Source: Siphonodentalium dalli (Eukaryota > Mollusca > Scaphopoda > Gadilida > Siphonodentaliidae). Taken from it: 64,000 nt of DNA. This document shows positions 53,231 to 64,000 of the stretch, piece after piece. The notes under the pieces are model-generated. The model searched no databases and was not told the origin of the DNA. It worked only from the letters and a program-made list of their open reading frames with translations. How positions within the stretch are numbered: the first letter of the stretch is position 1; each line of letters starts with the position of its first letter. The position numbers and the translations under genes were made by a program. The stretch lies in the NCBI GenBank assembly GCA_032622095.1, contig CP136069.1:162925043-162989042 (forward strand), in the 5' to 3' direction.

Positions 53231-56200
53231 AACGGGAGCCTATGTCGATAGGAGACCCACCAACGGGAGCCTATGTCGATATGAGACTCACCAACGGGAG
53301 CCTATGTCGATAGGAGACTCACCAACGGGAGCCTATGTCGATATGAGACTCACCAACGGGAGCCTATGTCGATAGGAGACTCACCAACGGGAGTCTATGT
53401 CGATATGAGACCCACCAACGGGAGCCTATGTCGATATGAGACTCACCAACGGGAGCCTATGTCGATAGGAGACTCACCAACGGGAGCCTATGTCGATATG
53501 AGACTCACCAACGGGAGCCTATGTCGATAGGAGACTCACCAACGGGAGCCTATATCGATAGGAGACTCACCAACGGGATCCTATGTCGATAGGAGACCCA
53601 CCAACGGGAGCCTATGTCGATAGGAGACCCACCAACGGGAGCCTATGTCGATAGGAGACCCACCAACGGGAGCCTATGTCGATAGGAGACCCACCAACGG
53701 GATCCTATGTCGATAGGAGACCCACCAACGGGAGCCTATGTCGATAGGAGACCCACCAACGGGAGCCTATGTCGATAGGAGACCCACCAACGGGAGTCTA
53801 TATATGTCGATAGGAGACTCACCAACGGGAGTCTATGTCGATAGGAGACTCACCAACGGGAGCCTATGTCGATAGGAGACCCACCAACGGGAGCCTATGT
53901 CGATAGGAGACCCACCAACGGGAGCCTATGTCGATAGGAGACTCACCAACGGGAGCCTATGTCGATAGGAGACTCACCAACGGGAGTCTATGTCGATAGG
54001 AGACTCACCAACGGGAGTCTATATGTCGATATGAGACCCACCAACGGGAGCCTATGTCGATAGGAGACCCACCAACGGGAGTCTATGTCGATAGGAGACC
54101 CACCAACGGGAGTCTATGTCAATAGGAGACTCACCAACGGGAGTCTATGTCGATAGGAGACTCACCAACGGGAGCCTATGTCGATAGGAGACTCACCAAC
54201 GGGAGTCTATGTCGATAGGAGACTCACCAACGGGAGCCTATGTCGATAGGAGACTCACCAACGGGAGCCTATGTCGATAGGAGACCCACCAACGGGAGCC
54301 TATGTCGATAGGAGACCCACCAACGGGAGCCTATATATGTCGATAGGAGACTCACCAACGGGAGCCTATGTCGATAGGAGACTCACCAACGGGAGTCTAT
54401 GTCGATAGGAGACTCACCAACGGGAGCCTATGTCGATAGGAGACTCACCAACGGGAGCCTATGTCGATAGGAGACTCACCAACGGGAGCCTATGTCGATA
54501 GGAGACTCACCAACGGGAGCCTATGTCAATAGGAGACCCGCCAACGGGAGCCTATGTCGATAGGAGACTCACCAACGGGAGTCTATGTCGATAGGAGACT
54601 CACCAACGGGAGCCTATATATGTCGATAGGAGACTCACCAACGGGAGTCTATGTCAATAGGAGACCCGCCAACGGGAGCCTATGTCGATAGGAGACTCAC
54701 CAACGGGAGTCTATGTCGATAGGAGACTCACCAACGGGAGCCTATGTCGATAGGAGACTCACCAACGGGAGCCTATGTCGATAGGAGACCCACCAACGAG
54801 AGCCTATGTCGATAGGAGACCCACCAACGAGAGCCTATGTCGATAGGAGACTCACCAACGGGAGCCTATATATGTCGATAGGAGACTCACCAACGGGAGT
54901 CTATGTCAATAGGAGACCCGCCAACGGGAGCCTATGTCGATAGGAGACTCACCAACGGGAGTCTATGTCGATAGGAGACTCACCAACGGGAGCCTATGTC
55001 GATAGGAGACTCACCAACGGGAGCCTATGTCGATAGGAGACCCACCAACGAGAGCCTATGTCGATAGGAGACCCACCAACGGGAGCCTATGTCGATAGGA
55101 GACTCACCAACGGGAGCCTATGTCGATAGGAGACCCACCAACGGGAGTCTATGTCGATAGGAGACTCACCAACGGGAGTCTATGTCAATAGGAGACCCAC
55201 CAACGGGAGCCTATGTCGATAGGAGACCCACCAACGGGAGCCTATGTCGATAGGAGACCCACCAACGGGAGCCTATATATGTCGATAGGAGACCCACCAA
55301 CGGGAGCCTATGTCGATAGGAGACCCACCAACGGGAGCCTATGTCGATAGGAGACTCACCAACGGGAGCCTATGTCGATAGGAGACTCACCAACGGGAGC
55401 CTATGTCGATAGGAGACCCACCAACGGGAGTCTATGTCGATAGGAGACCCACCAACGGGAGTCTATGTCGATAGGAGACCCACCAACGGGAGTCTATGTC
55501 GATAGGAGACTCACCAACTGGAGCCTATGTCGATAGGAGACCCGCCAACGGGAGCCTATGTCGATAGGAGACCCACCAACGGGAGCCTATGTCGATAGGA
55601 GACTCACCAACTGGAGCCTATGTCGATAGGAGACCCACCAACGGGAGCCTATGTCGATAGGAGACCCACCAACGGGAGCCTATGTCGATAGGAGACTCAC
55701 CAACGGGAGCCTATGTCGATAGGAGACCCACCAACGGGAGCCTATGTCGATAGGAGACTCACCAACGGGAGCCTATGTCGATAGGAGACTCACCAACGGG
55801 AGTCTATGTCGATAGGAGACACACCAACGGGAGTCTATGTCGATAGGAGACCCACCAACGGGAGTCTATGTCGATAGGAGACACACCAACGGGAGCCTAT
55901 GTCGATAGGAGACTCACCAACGGGAGCCTATGTCGATAGGAGACTCACCAATGGGAGCCTATGTCGATAGGAGACCCACCAACGAGAGCCTATGTCGATA
56001 GGAGACCCACCAACGGGAGTCTATGTCGATAGGAGACTCACCAACGGGAGCCTATGTCGATAGGAGACTCACCAACGGGAGCCTATATATGTCGATAGGA
56101 GACCCACCAACGGGAGCCTATGTCGATAGGAGACTCACCAACGGGAGTCTATGTCGATAGGAGACTTACCAACGGGAGTCTATGTCGATAGGAGACCCAC

Positions 56201-58099
56201 CAACGGGAGCCTATGTCGATAGGAGACCCACCAACGGGAGCCCATGTCGATAGGAGACCCACCAACGGGAGCCTATGTCGATAGGAGACCCATCAACGGG
56301 AGTCTATGTCGATAGGAGACTCACCAACGGGAGTCTATGTCGATATGAGACTCACCAACGGGAGCCTATGTCGATAGGAGACCCACCAACGGGAGCCTAT
56401 GTCGATAGGAGACTCACCAACGGGAGTCTATGTCGATAGGAGACTCACCAACGGGAGTCTATGTCGATAGGAGACTCACCAACGGGAGTCTATGTCGATA
56501 GGAGACTCACCAACGGGAGTCTATGTCGATAGGAGACTCACCAACGGGAGTGTATGTCGATAGGAGACTCACCAACGGGAGTGTATGTCGATAGGAGACT
56601 CACCAACGGGAGCCTATGTCGATAGGAGACCCACCAACGGGAGTCTATGTCGATAGGAGACCCACCAACGGGAGCCTATGTCGATAGGAGACCCACCAAC
56701 GGGAGCCTATGTCGATAGGAGACTCACCAACGGGAGCCTATATATGTCGATAGGAGACTCACCAACGGGAGCCTATGTCGATAGGAGACTCACCAACGGG
56801 AGTCTATGTCGATAGGAGACTCACCAACGGGAGTGTATGTCGATAGGAGACTCACCAACGGGAGTGTATGTCGATAGGAGACCCACCAACGGGAGTCTAT
56901 GTCGATAGGAGACCCATCAACGGGAGCCTATGTCGATAGGAGACCCACCAACGGGAGTCTATGTCGATAGGAGACTCACCAACGGGAGTCTATGTCGATA
57001 GGAGACTCACCAACGGGAGTCTATGTCGATAGGAGACTCACCAACGGGAGTCTATGTCGATAGGAGACTCACCAACGGGAGTGTATGTCGATAGGAGACT
57101 CACCAACGGGAGTCTATGTCGATAGGAGACTCACCAACGGGAGTGTATGTCGATAGGAGACTCACCAACGGGAGTGTATGTCGATAGGAGACCCACCAAC
57201 GGGAGTCTATGTCGATAGGAGACTCACCAACGGGAGTCTATGTCGATAGGAGACTCACCAACGGGAGTCTATGTCGATAGGAGACTCACCAACGGGAGTC
57301 TATGTCAATAGGAGACTCACCAACGGGAGCCTATGTCGATAGGAGACTCACCAACGGGAGCCTATGTCGATAGGAGACCCACCAACGGGAGCCCATGTCG
57401 ATAGGAGACCCACCAACGGGAGCCTATGTCGATAGGAGACTCACCAACGGGAGCCTATGTCGATAGGAGACTCACCAACGGGAGCCTATGTCGATAGGAG
57501 ACCCACCAACGGGAGCCTATGTCGATAGGAGACTCACCAACGGGAGCCTATGTCGATAGGAGACCCACCAACGGGAGCCTATGTCGATAGGAGACTCACC
57601 AACGGGAGCCTATGTCGATAGGAGACTCACCAACGGGAGTCTATGTCGATAGGAGACCCACCAACGGGAGTTTATATGTCGATAGGAGACTCACCAACGG
57701 GAGCCTATGTCGATAGGAGACTCACCAACGGGAGCCTATGTCGATAGGAGACCCACCAACGGGAGCCTATGTCGATAGGAGACTCACCAACGGGAGCCTA
57801 TGTCGATAGGAGACTCACCAACGGGAGTCTATGTCGATAGGAGACCCACCAACGGGAGTTTATATGTCGATAGGAGACTCACCAACGGGAGCCTATGTCG
57901 ATAGGAGACTCACCAACGGGAGCCTATGTCGATAGGAGACCCACCAACGGGAGTCTATGTCGATAGGAGACCCACCAACGGGAGCCTATGTCGATAGGAG
58001 ACTCACCAACGGGAGCCTATGTCGATAGGAGACCCACCAACGGGAGTCTATGTCGATAGGAGACTCACCAACGGGAGCCTATGTCGATAGGAGACCCAC

Positions 58100-59520
58100 C
58101 AACGGGAGCCTATGTCGATATATAGGAGACTCACCAACGGGAGCCTATGTCAATAGGAGACTCACCAACGGGAGTCTATGTCGATAGGAGACCCACCAAC
58201 GGGAGCCTATGTCAATAGGAGACCCACCAACGGGAGTCTATGTCGATAGGAGACCCACCAACGGGAGCCTATGTCGATAGGAGACTCTCCAACGGGAGCC
58301 TATGTCGATAGGAGACCCACCAACGGGAGCCTATGTCGATAGGAGACTCTCCAACGGGAGCCTATGTCGATAGGAGACTCACCAACGGGAGCCTATGTCG
58401 ATATATAGGAGACTCACCAACGGGAGCCTATGTCAATAGGAGACCCACCAACGGGAGCCTATGTCAATAGGAGACCCACCAACGGGAGCCTATGTCAATA
58501 GGAGACTCACCAACGGGAGCCTATGTCAATAGGAGACCCACCAACGGGAGCCTATGTCGATAGGAGACTCACCAACGGGAGCCTATGTCGATATATAGGA
58601 GACTCACCAACGGGAGCCTATGTCAATAGGAGACCCACCAACGGGAGCCTATGTCAATAGGAGACCCACCAACGGGAGTCTATGTCGATAGGAGACCCAC
58701 CAACGGGAGCCTATGTCGATATATAGGAGACTCACCAACGGGAGCCTATGTCAATAGGAGACCCACCAACGGGAGTCTATGTCAATAGGAGACCCACCAA
58801 CGGGAGCCTATGTCAATAGGAGACCCACCAACGGGAGCCTATGTCAATAGGAGACCCACCAACGGGAGCCTATGTCAATAGGAGACCCACCAACGGGAGC
58901 CTATGTCGATATATAGGAGACTCACCAACGGGAGCCTATGTCGATAGGAGACTCACCAACGGGAGCCTATGTCGATAGGAGACTCTCCAACGGGAGCCTA
59001 TGTCGATAGGAGACTCACCAACGGGAGCCTATGTCGATAGGAGACTCACCAACGGGAGCCTATGTCGATAGGAGACCCACCAACGGGAGTCTATGTCAAT
59101 AGGAGACCCACCAACGGGAGTCTATGTCGATAGGAGACCCACCAACGGGAGCCTATGTCGATAGGAGACCCACCAACGGGAGTCTATGTCGATAGGAGAC
59201 CCACCAACGGGAGCCTATGTCAATAGGAGACCCACCAACGGGAGTCTATGTCGATAGGAGACCCACCAACGGGAGCCTATGTCGATAGGAGACCCACCAA
59301 CGGGAGCCTATGTCGATAGGAGACCCACCAACGGGAGCCTATGTCGATAGGAGACTCTCCAACGGGAGTCTATGTCGATAGGAGACTCACCAACGGGAGC
59401 CTATGTCGATAGGAGACCCACCAACGGGAGCATCTGTCGATAGGAGACTCACCAACGGGAGTCTATGTCGATAGGAGACTCACCAACGGGAGCCTATGTC
59501 GATAGAAGACCCACCAACGG
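58100..59520 (+). repeat. Large higher-order duplication of about 4.24 kb, copy 1
   Basis: Rare 'GATATATAGG' length variants at 58400, 58590, 58718 and 58908 reappear at 62640, 62830, 62958 and 63148, each offset by 4240. 'CATCTGTCGAT' (59431 against 63733) and 'GATAGAAGAC' (59501 against 63803) keep the order with offset 4302, two monomers more. Confidence 0.9.
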
Positions 59521-60599
59521 GAGCCTATGTCGATAGGAGACTCACCAACGGGAGCCTATGTCGATAGGAGACTCACCAACGGGAGCCTATGTCGATAGGA
59601 GACCCACCAACGGGAGCCTATGTCGATAGGAGACCCACCAACGGGAGCCTATGTCGATAGGAGACTCACCAACGGGAGTCTATGTCGATAGGAGACCCAC
59701 CAACGGGAGCCTATGTCGATAGGAGACTCACCAACGGGAGTCTATGTCGATAGGAGACCCACCAACGGGAGCCTATGTCGATAGGAGACCCACCAACGGG
59801 AGCCTATGTCGATAGGAGACCCACCAACGGGAGCCTATGTCGATAGGAGACCCACCAACGGGAGCCTATGTCGATAGGAGACTCACCAACGGGAGCCTAT
59901 GTCGATAGGAGACTCACCAACGGGAGCCTATGTCGATAGGAGACTCACCAACGGGAGCCTATGTCGATAGGAGACCCACCAACGGGAGCCTATGTCGATA
60001 GGAGACTCACCAACGGGAGCCTATGTCGATAGGAGACTCACCAACGGGAGCCTATGTCGATAGGAGACCCACCAACGGGAGCCTATGTCGATAGGAGACT
60101 CACCAACGGGAGCCTATGTCGATAGGAGACCCACCAACGGGAGTCTATGTCGATAGGAGACTCAACAACGGGAGTCTATGTCGATAGGAGACCCACCAAC
60201 AGGAGCCTATATATGTCGATAGGAGACTCACCAACGGGAGTCTATGTCGATAGGAGACCCACCAACGGGAGTCTATGTCGATAGGAGACTCACCAACGGG
60301 AGTCTATGTCGATAGGAGACTCACCAACGGGAGCCTATGTCGATAGGAGACTCACCAACGGGAGCCTATGTCGATAGGAGACTCACCAACGGGAGCCTAT
60401 GTCGATAGGAGACTCACTAACGGGAGCCTATGTCGATAGGAGACTCACCAACGGGAGTCTATGTCGATAGGAGACCCACCAACGGGAGCCTATGTCGATA
60501 GGAGACTTACCAACGGGAGTCTATGTCGATAGGAGACTCACCAACGGGAGCCTATGTCGATAGGAGACTCACCAACGGGAGCCTATGTCGATAGGAGAC

Positions 60600-61530
60600 T
60601 CACCAACGGGAGCCTATGTCGATAGGAGACCCGCCAACGGGAGTCTATGTCGATAGGAGACTCTCCAACGGGAGTCTATGTCGATAGGAGACTCACCAAC
60701 GGGAGTCTATGTCGATAGGAGACCCACCAACGGGAGCCTATGTCGATAGGAGACCCACCAACGGGAGCCTATGTCGATAGGAGACTCACCAACGGGAGTC
60801 TATGTCGATAGGAGACTCACCAACGGGAGCCTATGTCGATAGGAGACCCACCAACGGGAGCCTATGTCGATAGGAGACCCACCAACGGGAGTCTATGTCG
60901 ATAGGAGACTCACCAACGGGAGCCTATGTCGATAGGAGACCCGCCAACGGGAGTCTATGTCGATAGGAGACTCTCCAACGGGAGTCTATGTCGATAGGAG
61001 ACTCACCAACGGGAGTCTATGTCGATAGGAGACCCACCAACGGGAGCCTATGTCGATAGGAGACTCACCAACGGGAGCCTATGTCGATAGGAGACTCACC
61101 AACGGGAGTCTATGTCGATAGGAGACTCACCAACGGGAGCCTATGTCGATAGGAGACTCACCAACGGGAGCCTATGTCGATAGGAGACTCACCAACGGGA
61201 GTCTATGTCGATAGGAGACTCACCAACGGGAGCCTATGTCGATAGGAGACCCGCCAACGGGAGTCTATGTCGATAGGAGACTCTCCAACGGGAGTCTATG
61301 TCGATAGGAGACTCACCAACGGGAGTCTATGTCGATAGGAGACCCACCAACGGGAGCCTATGTCGATAGGAGACCCACCAACGGGAGCCTATGTCGATAG
61401 GAGACTCACCAACGGGAGCCTATGTCGATAGGAGACTCACCAACGGGAGTCTATGTCGATAGGAGACTCACCAACGGGAGCCTATGTCGATAGGAGACTC
61501 ACCAACGGGAGCCTATGTCGATAGGAGACC
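60600..61530 (+). repeat. 310-bp (10-mer) higher-order repeat, 3 copies
   Basis: 'GACCCGCCAACGGGAGTC' followed one monomer later by 'GACTCTCCAACGG' recurs with the GACCCG tip at 60631, 60941 and 61251. The spacing is exactly 310 bp, ten monomers. Confidence 0.88.
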
Positions 61531-62369
61531 CACCAACGGGAGTCTATGTCGATAGGAGACTCACCAACGGGAGCCTATGTCGATAGGAGACTCACCAACG
61601 GGAGCCTATGTCGATAGGAGACCCACCAACGGGAGTCTATGTCGATAGGAGACTCACCAACGGGAGCCTATGTCGATAGGAGACTCACCAACGGGAGTCT
61701 ATGTCGATAGGAGACCCACCAACGGGAGTCTATGTCGATAGGAGACCCACCAACGGGAGTCTATGTCGATAGGAGACTCACCAACGGGAGCCTATGTCGA
61801 TAGGAGACTCACCAACGGGAGTCTATGTCGATAGGAGACTCACCAACGGGAGCCTATGTCGATAGGAGACTCACCAACGGGAGCCTATGTCGATAGGAGA
61901 CTCACCAACGGGAGCCTATGTCGATAGGAGACCCACCAACGGGAGCCTATGTCGATAGGAGACCCACCAACGGGAGCCTATGTCGATAGGAGACTCACCA
62001 ACGGGAGCCTATGTCGATAGGAGACTCACCAACGGGAGCCTATGTCGATAGGAGACCCACCAACGGGAGCCTATGTCGATAGGAGACTCACCAACGGGAG
62101 CCTATGTCGATAGGAGACCCACCAACGGGAGCCTATGTCGATAGGAGACTCACCAACGGGAGCCTATGTCGATAGGAGACTCACCAACGGGAGTCTATGT
62201 CGATAGGAGACCCACCAACGGGAGTCTATGTCGATAGGAGACCCACCAACGGGAGCCTATGTCGATAGGAGACTCACCAACGGGAGCCTATGTCGATAGG
62301 AGACCCACCAACGGGAGTCTATGTCGATAGGAGACTCACCAACGGGAGCCTATGTCGATAGGAGACCCA

Positions 62370-63830
62370 CCAACGGGAGCCTATGTCGATATATAGGAGA
62401 CTCACCAACGGGAGCCTATGTCAATAGGAGACTCACCAACGGGAGTCTATGTCGATAGGAGACCCACCAACGGGAGCCTATGTCAATAGGAGACCCACCA
62501 ACGGGAGTCTATGTCGATAGGAGACCCACCAACGGGAGCCTATGTCGATAGGAGACCCACCAACGGGAGCCTATGTCGATAGGAGACTCTCCAACGGGAG
62601 CCTATGTCGATAGGAGACTCACCAACGGGAGCCTATGTCGATATATAGGAGACTCACCAACGGGAGCCTATGTCAATAGGAGACCCACCAACGGGAGCCT
62701 ATGTCAATAGGAGACCCACCAACGGGAGCCTATGTCAATAGGAGACTCACCAACGGGAGCCTATGTCAATAGGAGACCCACCAACGGGAGCCTATGTCGA
62801 TAGGAGACTCACCAACGGGAGCCTATGTCGATATATAGGAGACTCACCAACGGGAGCCTATGTCAATAGGAGACCCACCAACGGGAGCCTATGTCAATAG
62901 GAGACCCACCAACGGGAGTCTATGTCGATAGGAGACCCACCAACGGGAGCCTATGTCGATATATAGGAGACTCACCAACGGGAGCCTATGTCAATAGGAG
63001 ACCCACCAACGGGAGCCTATGTCAATAGGAGACCCACCAACGGGAGCCTATGTCAATAGGAGACCCACCAACGGGAGCCTATGTCAATAGGAGACCCACC
63101 AACGGGAGCCTATGTCAATAGGAGACCCACCAACGGGAGCCTATGTCGATATATAGGAGACTCACCAACGGGAGCCTATGTCGATAGGAGACTCACCAAC
63201 GGGAGCCTATGTCGATAGGAGACTCTCCAACGGGAGCCTATGTCGATAGGAGACTCACCAACGGGAGCCTATGTCGATAGGAGACTCACCAACGGGAGCC
63301 TATGTCGATAGGAGACCCACCAACGGGAGTCTATGTCAATAGGAGACCCACCAACGGGAGTCTATGTCGATAGGAGACCCACCAACGGGAGCCTATGTCG
63401 ATAGGAGACCCACCAACGGGAGTCTATGTCGATAGGAGACCCACCAACGGGAGCCTATGTCAATAGGAGACCCACCAACGGGAGTCTATGTCGATAGGAG
63501 ACCCACCAACGGGAGCCTATGTCGATAGGAGACCCACCAACGGGAGCCTATGTCGATAGGAGACCCACCAACGGGAGCCTATGTCGATAGGAGACTCACC
63601 AACGGGAGCCTATGTCGATAGGAGACTCACCAACGGGAGCCTATGTCGATAGGAGACTCTCCAACGGGAGTCTATGTCGATAGGAGACTCACCAACGGGA
63701 GCCTATGTCGATAGGAGACCCACCAACGGGAGCATCTGTCGATAGGAGACTCACCAACGGGAGTCTATGTCGATAGGAGACTCACCAACGGGAGCCTATG
63801 TCGATAGAAGACCCACCAACGGGAGCCTAT
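62370..63830 (+). repeat. Large higher-order duplication of about 4.24 kb, copy 2
   Basis: Second copy of 58100-59520. The first marker pair (58117/62388) is offset 4271, so one monomer was lost or gained between the first and second markers. 4240 equals 136 monomers plus 24 bp, exactly accounted for by six 4-bp TA expansions in that interval. Confidence 0.9.
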
Positions 63831-64000
63831 GTCGATAGGAGACTCACCAACGGGAGCCTATGTCGATAGGAGACCCACCAACGGGAGTCTATGTCGGTAG
63901 GAGACTCACCAACGGGAGCCTATGTCGATAGAAGACCCACCAACGGGAGTCTATGTCGATAGGAGACTCACCAACGGGAGTCTATGTCGATAGGAGACCC

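Larger units (their letters stand above)
50395..64000 (+). repeat. 31-bp satellite, main block, running off the window
   Basis: About 13.6 kb or roughly 439 monomers of the same 31-bp unit. Length variants come from extra TA steps, giving 'CTATATGTCGAT', 'CTATATATGTCGAT' and 'GTCGATATATAGG'. Frequent single variants are GTCAATAGG, GAGTGTATG, GACCCGCC and GACTCTCC. With a 31-bp period all three frames are read in turn and TAG in 'GATAGG' usually closes them. The one open stretch (51595-51852) exists only because variants remove the stop. Confidence 0.98.

Noticed and set aside
48483-64000. CRISPR array
   Set aside because: The 31-bp units are directly abutting with no unique spacers, in a eukaryotic context. 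This is a satellite.
48483-64000. CENP-B box in the satellite monomer
   Set aside because: AACGGGA matches the end of the box, but the required TTCG and A at the fixed upstream distances are absent (AGAC and C instead).

Overview
This is a repeat-dominated stretch of an AT-rich invertebrate nuclear genome. I see no convincing complete host gene, no operon structure and no prokaryotic signals. The mix of decayed non-LTR retrotransposons, MITEs, microsatellites and a very long satellite array is eukaryotic. Two dispersed repeats point, by recall only, to a lophotrochozoan and probably a mollusc: the 'GGGCCATAACTCTGG' family near 24.6-25.1 kb and the 'TTTTTAGCTCAACT' motif at 25.14 kb. That assignment is moderate at best.

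0-11 kb holds a MITE family with ends TTAAAGGTACTCAATCCGA (here MITE-A). It also has two opposed minisatellite arrays, a Mutator-like MITE with an 11-bp target duplication (3090-3415) and the 3' end of one non-LTR retrotransposon (6361-6775). A diffuse GTTAGCCAAGG minisatellite (6.9-7.9 kb) and a palindromic repeat (8.3-8.45 kb) follow. The largest coding relic is a 5'-truncated, frameshifted retrotransposon carrying a reverse transcriptase with YADD (8547-10965).

11-31 kb holds a hAT-like element with 8-bp target duplication and a nested piggyBac-like MITE (12916-14122), a second 3' end of the same retrotransposon clade (about 15.1 kb) and an 84-bp tandem array. There is also a foldback element with arms of about 270 bp (20.2-21.95 kb), a 5S rRNA-like segment (22.8 kb) and several minisatellites. 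Short dispersed repeats mostly ending in GACA runs complete this part.

31-43 kb is rich in TTAA-flanked and other terminal-inverted-repeat MITEs. A 69-nt near-perfect hairpin (arms of 27 bp) occurs as one copy or as an inverted pair inside elements with three different sets of termini.

43-48.5 kb is a nested complex. One MITE-A copy appears split into 43231-43485 and 48337-48477 by about 4.85 kb of later insertions. From 48483 to the window edge the sequence is a 31-bp satellite (roughly 470 monomers). It is interrupted once because a 1912-bp unit (MITE side plus about 1.07 kb of satellite) has been tandemly duplicated. Monomer variants reveal nested higher-order repeats of 124 bp, 310 bp and about 4.24 kb.

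The window reads as one history: waves of transposon insertion, then growth of a satellite starting a few bases from a MITE end. No gene pathway can be reconstructed. The points most worth following up are the shared hairpin module, the hierarchical satellite and the covarying 3'-end hairpin of the retrotransposon.
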